Source: Verrucomicrobiota bacterium (lineage in GTDB: Bacteria; Verrucomicrobiota; Verrucomicrobiia; JABWAM01). Taken from it: a stretch of 64,000 nucleotides of DNA. Numbering within the stretch: position 1 is the stretch's first letter; every line of letters begins with the position of its first letter. Positions 42,064 to 52,400 of this stretch are shown piece by piece. The translations under genes and the position numbers were made by a program. Location of the stretch: NCBI GenBank assembly GCA_023269615.1, contig JAHFSY010000011.1, positions 1 to 64,000 on the forward strand, written 5' to 3'. Under the pieces are notes generated by a model. The model was not told where the DNA came from. It did not search any database and worked only from the letters and a program-made list of their open reading frames with translations.

Positions 42064-43413
42064 ATGACCCCTCAAGGGATTTTTCCGGCATTTGCGGTCC
42101 TGCTCCTGCTCTCCGTCCCCTGGCTGAGGGCGCAGGAGCAGACCACCTCCCTTGTGGAGGGGCTGGCGAGGGACATCCACTTCTCCGATCGGATGACGGG
42201 CGACTGGGGCGGGGCGCGGGCAACGCTTGCCGAGCATGGCGTGGACTGCGTGCTCGCCTATACCGGGGAGGCGATGACCGATCTTTCCGGCGGATTGCGA
42301 CGGGGAACCGCCGCCGAGGGGCTTTGGGAGATGGGTTTTGTCACCGACCTAGAGAAACTTCTCGGCTGGAAGGGAGGCACGTTTCATGTGTTCAGCTACT
42401 GGCTGCATGGAGCGAGCCCAACCTTCAAGTACGTTGGCGACATCCAGGGTGTAAGCAACATTGATGGCTTTGACACGCTTCGTCTCAATGAGCTCTGGCT
42501 CCAGCAGGAATGGCTGGACAACCGACTTTCGTTGCGATTCGGGCAGCTGGCGGAAGATGAGGAATTCATGATCGGGGAATATTCGTCGCTTTTCATCAAT
42601 GGTGCGTTTGGCGATACGGTCACCGTGAGCGGCAACCTGCCCGTTCCAACTTATCCGATGAGCGCCCCGGGCATCCGTCTCCGAACCGACCCCGTGGATT
42701 TCTTCTATTTCCAGGCCGCGGTGTACGATGGAGATGTGTCGGCCCAAAACCTGAACGACACCGGCACACGCATCAACATCAACCGTCACGACGGATTCTT
42801 TTCGATCTACGAGATGGGTTGCCTGGTGAATCATGAAAAGAACTCCAAGTCCCTGCCCGGCTCATACAAGTTTGGCGCCTGGTATCACACGGGTTCGTTT
42901 GGCGACCAGCTGGCCGATGCGGATCATCTGTCCCTGGCAGATCCCGCATCCAGCGGGACACCCGTGTTCCATCAGGGCAATTACGGGCTCTACGGCATGG
43001 CCGACCAGATGGTGTACCGGGAGGACGCGAAGTCGAAACACCCGCAGGGGCTCGGGCTTTTTTTCACAGGAGGAAGCGCCCCGAACGACCGCAACCTGGT
43101 CTCGCTCCAGCTCGCGGGCGGACTTCATTACACGGGACTTCTGCCGGGCCGCGACGAGGATCTCCTGGGTCTTGCCGTGACGCATGTGGACATCGGCGAC
43201 AACGCCCGCCAGTTCGATCGCGATACCAACGCCTTCAATGGCACGGATAACGCGATCCGCGATTATGAAACGACCATGGAATTGACGTATCGCTACGTGG
43301 TGAACGAGTGGTGCTTTCTCCAGCCGGACGTCCAATGGGTCCTGCACCCCGGCGGCTCCCCCGCCGTCGGGGACGCGGTGGTGGCTGGGATGCGATTCCA
43401 GGTGCTCTTCTGA
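42064..43413 (+). CDS. OprB-family outer-membrane porin
   Basis: This 449-residue protein starts at ATG 42064 with a signal peptide (IFPAFAVLLLLSVPWLRAQ). The OprB pattern follows: TGDWGGARATLAEHGVDCVLAYTGE, LNELWLQQEWLDNRLSLRFGQ, and a C-terminal strand ending GMRFQVLF with terminal Phe for barrel assembly. OprB porins usually pass carbohydrates. Here it lies between mntR and mntH behind an MntR-like site, so a manganese entry role like rhizobial MnoP is proposed. Confidence 0.87.
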   Translation: MTPQGIFPAFAVLLLLSVPWLRAQEQTTSLVEGLARDIHFSDRMTGDWGGARATLAEHGVDCVLAYTGEAMTDLSGGLRRGTAAEGLWEMGFVTDLEKLLGWKGGTFHVFSYWLHGASPTFKYVGDIQGVSNIDGFDTLRLNELWLQQEWLDNRLSLRFGQLAEDEEFMIGEYSSLFINGAFGDTVTVSGNLPVPTYPMSAPGIRLRTDPVDFFYFQAAVYDGDVSAQNLNDTGTRININRHDGFFSIYEMGCLVNHEKNSKSLPGSYKFGAWYHTGSFGDQLADADHLSLADPASSGTPVFHQGNYGLYGMADQMVYREDAKSKHPQGLGLFFTGGSAPNDRNLVSLQLAGGLHYTGLLPGRDEDLLGLAVTHVDIGDNARQFDRDTNAFNGTDNAIRDYETTMELTYRYVVNEWCFLQPDVQWVLHPGGSPAVGDAVVAGMRFQVLF

Positions 43414-43442
43414 GCCGGGAATCGTGGCGCATGCGTATATTA

Positions 43443-43456
43443 TTAGCCTTGGGTAA
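43443..43456. promoter_or_regulatory. Candidate MntR operator 2
   Basis: TTAGCCTTGGGTAA, with one mismatch in the second arm, lies 53 bases before the mntH GTG start. TAATAT (43454-43459) overlaps it exactly as the -10 overlaps operator 1. A good -35 was not found, which weakens the promoter call but not the site. Confidence 0.65.
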
Positions 43457-43509
43457 TATTATTAACCGTGTCTATTGACAGAAGGGCGGCGGTGTGAAAG
43501 AATGACGGT

Positions 43510-44889
43510 GTGCTGCCAGCCATATCCCAACCAGAAACCCCACCCGCGTCCGATTCCCCCGGCTGGCGCAAGGCTGCTGGATCGCCAAGCCTCCCGGAAG
43601 TCCATCGCTCGGTCACCGTCCCGAAGGAGTACGGCTTCTGGCGGAAGGCGCTGGCTTTCGCCGGCCCCGGCTATCTCGTGGCGGTGGGATACATGGACCC
43701 TGGCAACTGGGCGACCGACCTGGCCGGCGGCTCCAAGTTCGGATACACGCTCCTGTCGGTCATCCTGCTTTCGAACCTGATGGCCATCCTGCTCCAGTCG
43801 CTTTGCGCGCGGCTGGGCATCGTCACGGGACGCGACCTCGCGCAGGCCTGCCGCGATCATTACCCTGCTCCGGTTTCATTCGGGCTGTGGATCCTGTGCG
43901 AGATTGCCATATGCGCCTGCGACCTGGCGGAGGTGATTGGCTCGGCCATCGCCCTGAACCTTCTCTTCCATATCCCGCTCATCTGGGGTGTGTGCATCAC
44001 CTCGCTGGACGTGCTGGCCGTGCTGTATTTGCAAAACAAGGGATTCCGCTACATCGAGGCCCTCGTCATCACACTCATCGTTCTCATCGGCGGATGTTTC
44101 GCCATGGAGATCGTCTTTTCGCGCCCGGATATGAGGGCCGTGCTGGGAGGCTTCGTCCCGCGCCTCGAAATCATCCGCAACCCGGAGATGCTCTACATCG
44201 CCATCGGCATCCTCGGTGCCACCGTGATGCCCCACAACCTCTACCTCCACTCCTCGATCGTGCAAACGCGCAAGTATGAGCAGACATCCGAGGGGAAGGC
44301 CGAGGCCATCAAGTTCGCCACGCTCGATTCCACGGTGGCTCTCATGTTCGCACTCTTCATCAACGCCGCGATCCTCATCGTGGCCGCCGCGACGTTCCAC
44401 ACGCGCGGGCAGACGGAAGTCGCAGAAATCCAGGAGGCCTACAAGCTGCTCAGCCCGACTCTCGGCGCATCGCTCGCGAGCGTTGCCTTTGCAATCGCCC
44501 TGCTCGCATCGGGTCAAAACTCGACGCTCACGGGAACGCTCGCGGGACAGATCGTGATGGAGGGATTCCTCAACATCCGCCTCCGCCCGTGGTTGCGCCG
44601 CCTCATCACGCGCCTCATCGCCATCGTTCCCGCCGTCATCTGCACGGCGATGTACGGCGAGAGCGGGACCACACGCCTCCTCATCTTGAGCCAGGTGGTG
44701 CTTAGCCTCCAGCTGAGCTTCGCCGTCATCCCCCTCATCCTTTTCACCAGCAGCCGGAAAAAAATGGGTGAGTTCACGAATGCCATGTGGGTTCAAATTC
44801 TGGCATGGATTACCGCCTCGATCATCGTCATCCTCAACGTCAAATACCTGCTCGACTTTTTCGGCATCACCGCGTGGCTTACCCGCTGA
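43510..44889 (+). CDS. mntH: NRAMP-family manganese transporter
   Basis: This 459-residue inner-membrane protein has about 11 helices. The metal-binding DPGN motif is at 63-66 in helix 1 and MPH at 240-242 in helix 6. It takes up Mn2+ (and Fe2+) with protons. A hydrophilic 45-residue N-terminal extension precedes helix 1; the GTG at 43510 is used and a later start is possible. The universal stress gene follows after four bases, so both are likely one transcript under MntR. Confidence 0.95.
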   Translation: MLPAISQPETPPASDSPGWRKAAGSPSLPEVHRSVTVPKEYGFWRKALAFAGPGYLVAVGYMDPGNWATDLAGGSKFGYTLLSVILLSNLMAILLQSLCARLGIVTGRDLAQACRDHYPAPVSFGLWILCEIAICACDLAEVIGSAIALNLLFHIPLIWGVCITSLDVLAVLYLQNKGFRYIEALVITLIVLIGGCFAMEIVFSRPDMRAVLGGFVPRLEIIRNPEMLYIAIGILGATVMPHNLYLHSSIVQTRKYEQTSEGKAEAIKFATLDSTVALMFALFINAAILIVAAATFHTRGQTEVAEIQEAYKLLSPTLGASLASVAFAIALLASGQNSTLTGTLAGQIVMEGFLNIRLRPWLRRLITRLIAIVPAVICTAMYGESGTTRLLILSQVVLSLQLSFAVIPLILFTSSRKKMGEFTNAMWVQILAWITASIIVILNVKYLLDFFGITAWLTR

Positions 44890-44893
44890 CCCC

Positions 44894-45313
44894 ATGTACA
44901 AGAACATCCTCGTCACCCTGAACAACAGCGAACAGGACAAGAACCTGCTCGCGCACGTGTCCGAGCTGGCCCGCCTGACCCGCGCACATCTGCTGCTCGC
45001 GCATGTCGCCGACGGCTGGGCGGCGAGGAATTACGACGCCCTGAAGCTTGCGGAGTCCGAGGAAATGAAAGCTGACCGCGCCTACCTCGAAGGCATCGCC
45101 GGACAGATGAAAGGTGAAGGTCTGCAAGTATCCACACATCTCGCGATGGGCGATCCTCCCGCGGAAATTCTCAAAGTAGCGGAGAGGGAAGGTTGCGACC
45201 TGATCGCCATGACCACCCACGGCCATCGTCTGCTGGGCGACATCATCCTCGGCAGCACCATCGAAAACGTTCGTCACAAATCCCGGATTCCAATCCTCGT
45301 TGTGCGAGGTTGA
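44894..45313 (+). CDS. Universal stress protein
   Basis: This 139-residue UspA-fold protein runs from MYKNILVTLNNSEQDK through DPPAEILKVAEREGCDLIAMTTHG and LLGDIILGSTIENVRHKSRIPILVV. The ATP-binding Gly loop is present but shortened relative to the classical pattern. The ATG at 44894 is four bases after mntH. Its role is probably stress adaptation when manganese is limiting or in oxidative stress. Confidence 0.88.
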   Translation: MYKNILVTLNNSEQDKNLLAHVSELARLTRAHLLLAHVADGWAARNYDALKLAESEEMKADRAYLEGIAGQMKGEGLQVSTHLAMGDPPAEILKVAEREGCDLIAMTTHGHRLLGDIILGSTIENVRHKSRIPILVVRG

Positions 45314-45369
45314 CCGCGGATGGACGGATCGGTCTGCCCGTTTTGATTTGGAATCGGCTCGTCATTCTT

Positions 45370-45450
45370 GTGCCTCTTGCGCCTTTTTGTGGCCATTTTC
45401 CGCGTGCCGAACAGACGAATTGGCCGCAAAGAGGCACAAAAAGCACAGGG
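45370..45450. repeat. GTGCCTCTTGCGCC-type inverted repeat
   Basis: TGTGCCTCTTGCGCCTTTTT and a later TGGCCGCAAAGAGGCACAAA form an imperfect palindrome in the 277-base gap between usp and the superoxide dismutase gene. The rest of the gap shows no gene; the dismutase promoter must lie after it. Confidence 0.5.
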
Positions 45451-45590
45451 CAACCACCCCGCATCCAGATTTGGAAGAACCTCTGAGTCCAAATGCGTAA
45501 GCCATGACTCTCGCTTGCTCCACCATGCCTTTGTGCTAAACATGCATAAACCATCGCGCAACATTTCCAAATCAACCCAAGGAGTTTCCC

Positions 45591-46412
45591 ATGATCACAC
45601 GCCGCCAGGCCATCAAGACCGCCGTCCTCACCACCGCCGCCATCGCCACCCTCCGCCATCTTCCCGGCATCCCCGATCTTTCCGCTGCGACCGTTGACGT
45701 TCCACCAACCGGACCTTTCACGCTTCCGCCCCTCGGCTACGACTACGATGCGCTGGAACCGTTCATTGATGATGAGACCATGCATCTCCACCACGACAAA
45801 CATCACGCCGCGTATGTGGCGAATCTGAACAAGGCCGTGGCGGGCCATCCCAATCTCGAGAAAAAGTCCGTCGAGGAATTGCTCCGCAACCTCGATGCCG
45901 TTCCCGAGGCCATCCGCACCGCGGTGCGCAACCAGGGCGGTGGGCACTACAACCACTCACTTTTTTGGAAGACGCTCTCGAAAAATGAAGGCGGCCAGCC
46001 CAAGGGCGAGCTTGCGAAGGCGATGGACAGGAGTTTCGGTGGCTACGCAAAATTTCAAGAGTCATTCACCAAGGCAGGCACCTCCGTTTTTGGAAGCGGA
46101 TGGGCATGGCTGAGTCTGGCGCTGGGCAAGGACCGCGTCATCGAAAAGGAACTCATCATCGAGACCACCCCCAACCAGGACAGCCCCATCATGAAAGGCC
46201 ATGTGCCGCTGCTGGGCATGGACGTATGGGAACACGCGTACTACCTGAAATATCAAAATCGCCGCCCCGAATACATCGCGGCGTTTTACAATGTGATCAA
46301 CTGGGACTACGTCACTGAGAGATTTCTCAAGCACAGCGCATTCATTGATGACCGGGACTCTCTCACACTCTATCCCAAGCTCGATGAATCCGGACGCGGC
46401 CCCGGGATGTAA
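45591..46412 (+). CDS. Exported Mn/Fe superoxide dismutase
   Basis: This 273-residue protein has a twin-arginine-type leader ([19 protein letters not shown]) and a full SOD domain. Metal ligands are His67 (HLHHDKHH), His122 (GHYNHSLFW), Asp211 and His215 ([10 protein letters not shown]). Residues around the second ligand fit the Mn/Fe family, with Mn more likely given the neighbouring mntH. Export in folded form with metal already loaded would fit the Tat route. The C-terminus has a tail of about 20 residues beyond the usual domain end. No MntR-like site was seen upstream. Confidence 0.9.
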   Translation: MITRRQAIKTAVLTTAAIATLRHLPGIPDLSAATVDVPPTGPFTLPPLGYDYDALEPFIDDETMHLHHDKHHAAYVANLNKAVAGHPNLEKKSVEELLRNLDAVPEAIRTAVRNQGGGHYNHSLFWKTLSKNEGGQPKGELAKAMDRSFGGYAKFQESFTKAGTSVFGSGWAWLSLALGKDRVIEKELIIETTPNQDSPIMKGHVPLLGMDVWEHAYYLKYQNRRPEYIAAFYNVINWDYVTERFLKHSAFIDDRDSLTLYPKLDESGRGPGM

Positions 46413-46460
46413 AGGCGCTTTGCAGAAGCGCAGCTACATCAAGCCTGTCGCGACCCCATC

Positions 46461-48386
46461 ATGCCTCTGACCATTGATCCCAACGCGGAATGGCTGGAGG
46501 CCGATGGGCTCGGCGGCTTCGCTTCGGGCACGGTGTCGGGGATCCGCACGAGACGTTACCATGCGCTGTTGCTCGCGGCGCGCAATCCGCCCACGGACCG
46601 TTTCGTGCTCGTGAACGGCTTCGAGGCGTGGGTGGAAACCCCCGATGGAAAATTCGCGCTGAGCTCGCACCGCTACAATCCGGATGTGACTTATCCGGAC
46701 GGAGCGACGCGCATCACGTCCTTCGAAACCAATCCCTGGCCGCGCTGGCGGTTTGCGCTGGAGGATGGAACCGAGATCGAGCAGGAGATTTTTGTCGCGC
46801 ACGGCTCGCCCCTCGTCGTCATCTCCTGGAAATGGATCAGCGGGTCAAAGCAAATCACGCTTTCGGTCCGCCCCCTTCTTTCGGGGCGCGACTATCATTC
46901 GCTCCACCATGAAAATCCCGGATTCCGATTCGACGCGGCTCAGCAGGAGGGCACGGTGGTGTGGCACCCGTATGACGGCGTCCCGCCCGTCACTGCCATT
47001 TCCAACGGCATGTATTTTCACCAGCCCGAATGGTATCGCAAATTTCTCTACGAGCAGGAACGCGAACGCGGGCTCGATGACACGGAAGACCTTGCCTCGC
47101 CCGGAACCTTTCTCTGGGATCTCCATGAAAACGAAGCGCTGCTGATCTTCACCACCGCGCCGGCATCCGCCGCTTCCGCCGATCAAAAAATCGGGAGCCT
47201 GCGCACCATTGAACTCCAGCGGCGATCACGCTTTTCCTCTCCCCTGCATCGGGCGGCAGACGCCTACATCGTGCAACGTCATGACAAAAAGACCATCGTC
47301 GCGGGCTATCCATGGTTCACCGACTGGGGGCGTGACACCTTCATTGCCATGCGCGGCTTATGCATCGTCACCGGTCGCCTCTTGGAAGCAAAACAAATCC
47401 TGCTCGCGTGGGCGGAGGAGGTTTCGGAGGGGATGACGCCCAACCGTTTTCCCGACCATGGCGGACGCCCTGAATTCAATTCCGTAGATTCATCGCTCTG
47501 GTACATTATCGCGGCGGATGAATTGATGCAGGCGGCAGCCGCAAACAAACAACCACTCTCGACTGAGGAGCAGGAAACACTCGATCGTGCCATTGAATCC
47601 ATCCTCTCGGGCTACGCGCGCGGAACCCGATATGGCATCCGTCTCGACACCGACGGTCTTCTCGCCTCCGGGCAACCCGGCGTGCAACTCACATGGATGG
47701 ATGCACGCGTGGGCGACTGGGCCGTCACCGCGCGAATCGGCAAGCCCGTCGAAATCCAGGCTCTCTGGCTCAACGCGGTCCACATCGGCCGGCGGTTTTC
47801 ACAGCGCTGGGAAAATCTGTTCGCGCAGGGAAGCGAAAGTTTTCTCAAGCGCTTCTGGAATGAAAAAGACAAATGCCTGTACGACGTGGTGGATGTGGAT
47901 CATCAGGGTGGAACCGTGGACGCGTCGTTTCGTCCGAACCAGATTTTCGCCGTAGGCGGGTTGCCGCTTGCGCTTCTCGAAGGCGAACATGCTGCGACGG
48001 TTGTCCAGGCGGTGGAAGCGCGTCTCTGGACGCCGATGGGTTTGCGATCGCTCGCCCCGGGCTCGCAGGGATACCGTCCGCATTACGAGGGAGGACCGCG
48101 CGACCGCGACGGCGCGTATCACCAGGGGACCGTGTGGCCGTGGCTGATCGGTCCCTTCATCGAGGCATGGCTGAGAGTGAATGGAAACACTCCCATGAGG
48201 CGCGAGGAAGCGCGCAAAAAGTTTCTCGCACCCATCCTGAAACATCTCGATGAAGCCGGCCTCGGCCACATCTCGGAAATCGCTGACGCCGATGCCCCGC
48301 ACACGCCGAGAGGATGTCCATTTCAGGCGTGGTCCATGGGAGAGCTGCTGCGCATTGGATCCTATTTTCGTGCGAAGGAATCCTAA
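46461..48386 (+). CDS. Glycogen debranching enzyme (amylo-alpha-1,6-glucosidase type)
   Basis: This 641-residue protein has an N-terminal GDE beta domain (EWLEADGLGGFASGTVSGIRTRRYHALLLAA) and a C-terminal (alpha/alpha)6 barrel with GYPWFTDWGRDTFIAMRGL, FNSVDSSLWYI, TWMDARVGDW and GAYHQGTVWPWLIGPF. It hydrolyses alpha-1,6 branch points during glycogen breakdown in the cytosol. It stands 48 bases after the SOD gene but probably forms its own unit. The next gene overlaps its end on the other strand. Confidence 0.94.
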   Translation: MPLTIDPNAEWLEADGLGGFASGTVSGIRTRRYHALLLAARNPPTDRFVLVNGFEAWVETPDGKFALSSHRYNPDVTYPDGATRITSFETNPWPRWRFALEDGTEIEQEIFVAHGSPLVVISWKWISGSKQITLSVRPLLSGRDYHSLHHENPGFRFDAAQQEGTVVWHPYDGVPPVTAISNGMYFHQPEWYRKFLYEQERERGLDDTEDLASPGTFLWDLHENEALLIFTTAPASAASADQKIGSLRTIELQRRSRFSSPLHRAADAYIVQRHDKKTIVAGYPWFTDWGRDTFIAMRGLCIVTGRLLEAKQILLAWAEEVSEGMTPNRFPDHGGRPEFNSVDSSLWYIIAADELMQAAAANKQPLSTEEQETLDRAIESILSGYARGTRYGIRLDTDGLLASGQPGVQLTWMDARVGDWAVTARIGKPVEIQALWLNAVHIGRRFSQRWENLFAQGSESFLKRFWNEKDKCLYDVVDVDHQGGTVDASFRPNQIFAVGGLPLALLEGEHAATVVQAVEARLWTPMGLRSLAPGSQGYRPHYEGGPRDRDGAYHQGTVWPWLIGPFIEAWLRVNGNTPMRREEARKKFLAPILKHLDEAGLGHISEIADADAPHTPRGCPFQAWSMGELLRIGSYFRAKES

Positions 48387-48649
48387 GCCTTCTTGGTCGG
48401 TTCCGTGTCGCGAGAATTGAAATAGTCTTTAAGCTCCTGTTCAGTACGGACCTTGTGCGGCTCGGAAGGAGCCATGAGCCAGTACAAGATCATGCCAACC
48501 ACGTTGAGCGTACAGACGACGATGGTCCAAACAATCTTGTCTGTGTCCTTCATGTCTTCACGGCCAAGCAACGAAATCAAAGTCCACAGCCAGAGGGCGA
48601 CACCGAGGATCAGACCAATGAGAACACTGTTGCTCATTTCGATTTGCAT
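48383..48649 (-). CDS. Small PLDc_N-type membrane protein, second copy
   Basis: This 88-residue protein from ATG 48649 (alternative 48637) has helix one VLIGLILGVALWLWTLISLL, a polar loop with DMKDTDK, helix two IVWTIVVCTLNVVGMILYWLM and a charged tail. The loop-K-IVW pattern matches PLDc_N proteins, like the gene at 1049-1258. Function is unknown. The longer frame upstream runs into a palindrome and is not used. Confidence 0.65.
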   Translation of the reverse strand: MQIEMSNSVLIGLILGVALWLWTLISLLGREDMKDTDKIVWTIVVCTLNVVGMILYWLMAPSEPHKVRTEQELKDYFNSRDTEPTKKA

Positions 48650-48745
48650 GCGTCTCTGTATGACAAATTTATAATAAAATTGCCACGCCAATAAAAGCAG
48701 GGCAATCGCATTAAAATTCCAGCGAAGCTCAAGGTCTTTCCAGGC

Positions 48746-48811
48746 GGTTGTCCAGTGCCTCCGCCGCTTATGTTGCGCAACGCAACAGGGCGGCTGCGGC
48801 ACTGGACAACC
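48746..48811. repeat. Covarying palindrome, copy B
   Basis: Perfect 14-bp outer arms GGTTGTCCAGTGCC / GGCACTGGACAACC enclose the reverse complement of the core in copy A (CCGCCGCTTATGTTGCGCAA and onward). Arm differences from copy A are matched on the other side. Confidence 0.88.
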
Positions 48812-48924
48812 TCAATTTTCCACGGTTGCGAATGGGTTAAAAAGTCGCGCATTTAACTTCTGGAGAGTTACCGGATGGTATTCAAACTTGGAACACTGCC
48901 ATCCCACAGGAAAAGAGGGAAAAC

Positions 48925-49069
48925 AACCACGGATGACACGGATGGGCACGGATGATGCTGTTTTTGCTGTGCCAAAACAGCGTCTTCGCTCTGAATTATC
49001 ACCTGCAGGGACAGTGTCCGCAACAGCGGACGCTGGCCCATCCGTGTTCAATCCGTGTTATCCGTGGTT
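48925..49069. repeat. CCACGGATG inverted repeat, copy 2
   Basis: AACCACGGATGACACGGATG at the left and GTTATCCGTGGTT at the right are imperfectly complementary around about 80 bases. The centre has its own hairpin GTCCGC-AACA-GCGGAC. Confidence 0.75.
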
Positions 49070-49197
49070 CCAATGCTTAATCTCAATTTTCTGCCGACCG
49101 AAGGGTTTCCCTCGTGGACATGAACAAGGAAGCCCAGTTATTGGCGACCGTGGTGTTCCGGTTCACTCTTTAAATTGTAGCACTTGTCTGAAACGGA

Positions 49198-49267
49198 GCG
49201 GTTGTCGAGGGCCGTAGCCGCCCTGTTGCGTTGCGCAACATAAGCGGCGAAGGCCCTCGGCAACCGC
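49198..49267. repeat. Covarying palindrome, copy C
   Basis: Outer arms GCGGTTGTCGAGGGCC / GGCCCTCGGCAACCGC pair fully if one G-T pair is allowed. The core matches copy A except that a C-G pair has become T-A on both sides, a compensatory change. Confidence 0.88.
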
Positions 49268-49419
49268 GTGAATCCCTTGCGCAACGCTTGAGACCGGGAA
49301 AGCCTCCGAACCGCATTTCCAGCGTTCAGATTGAATTTTAATGCGTTTACCACGCCAATAGAAACGATGCCTGCCGTCATCCCATTCGCCGATAACATCG
49401 GCTCCTGCATTTCAGGGTC

Positions 49420-52400
49420 TCAATCCGAAAACAGGAACTGCAGATCGTCTTTCGTGAGATTCCGCGCGAAGCCTTCCTCACCCAGGATATCCTTCACGAC
49501 GGCGGCTTTTTTCTGCTGGAGCTGGAAGATTTTGTCTTCAACCGTGTTTTTAGCGACCAATCGGTAGGTGATCACCGTGCGGTCCTGGCCGATGCGGTGG
49601 GTGCGGTCAATGGCCTGCGCTTCCACGGCGGGATTCCACCACGGGTCGTAGAGCACCACGTAGCTTGCAGCTGTGAGATTCAACCCCGTTCCGGCGGCGC
49701 GCAGCGAGAGCAGGAAGACAGACGCACGCTTGTCATTTTGGAACGCCTCGACCACTTCCTCGCGGCGGGCGGTGCGGCCGGTCAGCATGTGATACGGGAT
49801 GGCGCTCGTCGTGAGTTCTCCTTCGAGCAGTTTCAACATGCCGACGAACTGGCTGAAGACGAGCACCTTGTGTCCTTCGGCGATCAGCGGTTCCACAAGT
49901 TCCATGAGGGCGGCGGTTTTTCCGGAGCCCAGCTCCGGACTCCCGCCCACCAGCGTGGGGTGACAGCATATCTGGCGCAGGCGCGTGAGCGCGGCGAGCA
50001 CATGAAGTTTTTTCTGCGGGAACGATTCCTCTGCTTGCAGATCGGAAACGACCTTTCTCGCCCTCTGCAATTCGGCGAGATAAAGTTGTCCCTGTCCCTT
50101 GGTGAGTTCGCAATCGAGGCGTTCCTCGATGCGGTCAGGAAGGTCGGGCGCCACTTCGCGCTTGATCCTGCGCAGGAGCATCGGCCGCAGGCGCGACGCA
50201 AGCTGGCGCCGCTGGTGCGGCTTGTCCGGCACGTCATACATCTCGGTGAAGCGCGTGCGCGTTCCCAGGTAACCGGGCGTTGCAAAATCGGCGATGCTCC
50301 ACAAATCGAGAAGGCGGTTTTCGAGCGGGGTTCCTGTGAGCGCGAGGCGGTGCGTCGCCCTCAACTGCTTGGCGGCGCGGGCGACCAGTGAATCGGGATT
50401 CTTGATATTTTGAGCCTCGTCGAGGACCACCGCGCGGAACTCGAACTGCCGCAACTCGTCAAGATCGCGCCGCAGCAGGGCGTAGTTGGTGACGATCAGG
50501 TCGTGCTTCGGAATTTCCCGTCGCAAACTGTGCCTCGCCTCGCCGCTGGTGAGGAGCAGCACGCTGGCCTTGGACACAAATTTTTCCGCCTCGCGCTGCC
50601 AGTTGTACACCACGCTGGCCGGGCAGATTACGAGACAGGGAGACGGGCCCTCGGTATCGCGCAGGTGTTCCATCCATGCGAGCGCCTGGAGCGTCTTGCC
50701 CAGGCCCATGTCATCGGCAAGAATCGCGCCGAGCCGCAACGACGAACAATATGTCAAAAATTTGAGCCCCTCGACCTGGTAAGCGCGCATGTCAGCCCTC
50801 AAACGATTCGGGATCGCAATTTCAGGCAGTGACTTGAATCCGGTGACCCGCTTGCGAAGATCTTCCAGCGCCGCAATCGTCTCGTCATCGCCCTCTGTCT
50901 CAAACAAGGTGGAGAGCTTCTGGATGGATTCGCGACTCGCACCGGTGAGCTGCCAGACCGTCAGCCTCTGCGGTGAATCCAACGACGCATCCAGGCCAAG
51001 GTCGGACATCACATCCAACACGGCCTTGATCTGCCCGGCCTGCTCCTTGGAAGCCCATTGGCCGCTGGAAAGCTTGATGAATTTCTCGGTGCTCGCGGTT
51101 AAATTCTCCATGTCCGCAGCCGTCAACTGCCGCGCCATCGTCGCCCATTCCGTCGAGAGGCTGAACCAGTCCATGCCGCTGGAGCGAACTTTGAGACGCG
51201 GCAGCGATTTGCGCGATGGCGTGATCAAGGCTCGAAACGAGGGGTTGGCCCAGTAATCCGCTTTCGGAGGACGCATCGCCCATTGCTCGAGGAAAAAATC
51301 AATCCCCCGGCTCGTCAGATGAGTCACCCACCCTTTCCCTTCTTCAAGCCCCGCATCCTCGGCCTCCTCGTAATCGAGCCCTTCAAACCATTGCTGGGCC
51401 GCGTGGGTTTCACGGGGGTCCGGCAAAACCTCAAGCTCATCCACCGGATGCTTCGCTTGGGGCTGAACCGGCTCGCCCGCGTCTTCCGTCAATGAAAGCG
51501 GCTTCAGATCGCGATCCACCCCCAACCTGCCGCTTTGGGTCCAGCCATGACTCGTGAATTCCCATTTGCGGCCGTCCTCGCGCGATGTCGCAAACAGCCT
51601 CACGCAAAGCCAGTCATCCGCCTGCAGGGCGAATGAAAAGGATGGCTGCACTGCGTGATAGCGAATGAGCCCGCGCGAACTTTCGGCCAGGCCCGGAAAA
51701 CGCCGCAGCAATCCGGCGATCATCCGCGCGCGCTGCCCTTCCATGAGCGGCAGGCGCACCCCGTCCAGGAAAAGCTTCAGCACCGCGATCGGCGGGGCGT
51801 GAAGCACGGGGTGAAACACGCCTTGACGGCAGACAAAAATGGGTTCGTCGCCGCCCCCTTTCCCTTCCTGCGGGAGAATCATCTGCGCCTGTGAAAGCAG
51901 AATGCGTTCGCCGCCGGGAAATTGAACCACCAGGTCCAGGCAGGGCTGGCCGCCCTCCTGCTCCTGGGCAGCCGCATTCACGATTTCAGGCTCGATGCGC
52001 GCGGGTTCATCCTCGTAGCGAACGGCGGAGCCATCCGCCCAGACGCAACGCTGGGTGCGGCCCCAGACTGTCAGCCACGCCTTGAGGGCATTGCCGCGCA
52101 TCTCGATCTCCAAGGCGTCACGATGAACCGGTGCCAGGCGCTCGGATGCAGAATCGAGCCAGAAGAGAAAATCTGCGTCACCCTGCCCGAACAGGTGTTC
52201 GTCGCGAATTGCCTCGGACGCAAATTGGCAAACCTGCTGGAAGGAGCGCGACGCATCCTTCAATTTTTTGCTCGTCATCAAAAACCCGATCCGGGGCCCC
52301 GATCCCTTGGGCGCCGCAGGATCCCAGGACCAGACAATGCGGATGGAGCGGTCTGGCTTCGGCTCCTTCCATGCGAGCCCATCCACCCATTCCTCGATGG

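Larger units (their letters stand above)
48650..49419. other. 770-base repeat-filled intergenic region
   Basis: No credible gene. It holds covarying palindrome copy B, a CCACGGATG inverted repeat with an internal GTCCGC-AACA-GCGGAC hairpin, and copy C in the opposite orientation to B. Frames open across it are translations of repeats. Confidence 0.65.

Noticed and set aside
48746..49267. Repeats considered as a CRISPR array
   Set aside because: Copies are few, palindromic with variable arms, in opposite orientations and irregularly spaced; no cas genes are present.
49138..49410. A 90-residue minus-strand frame
   Set aside because: Most of it is translation of covarying palindrome copy C; no independent support.
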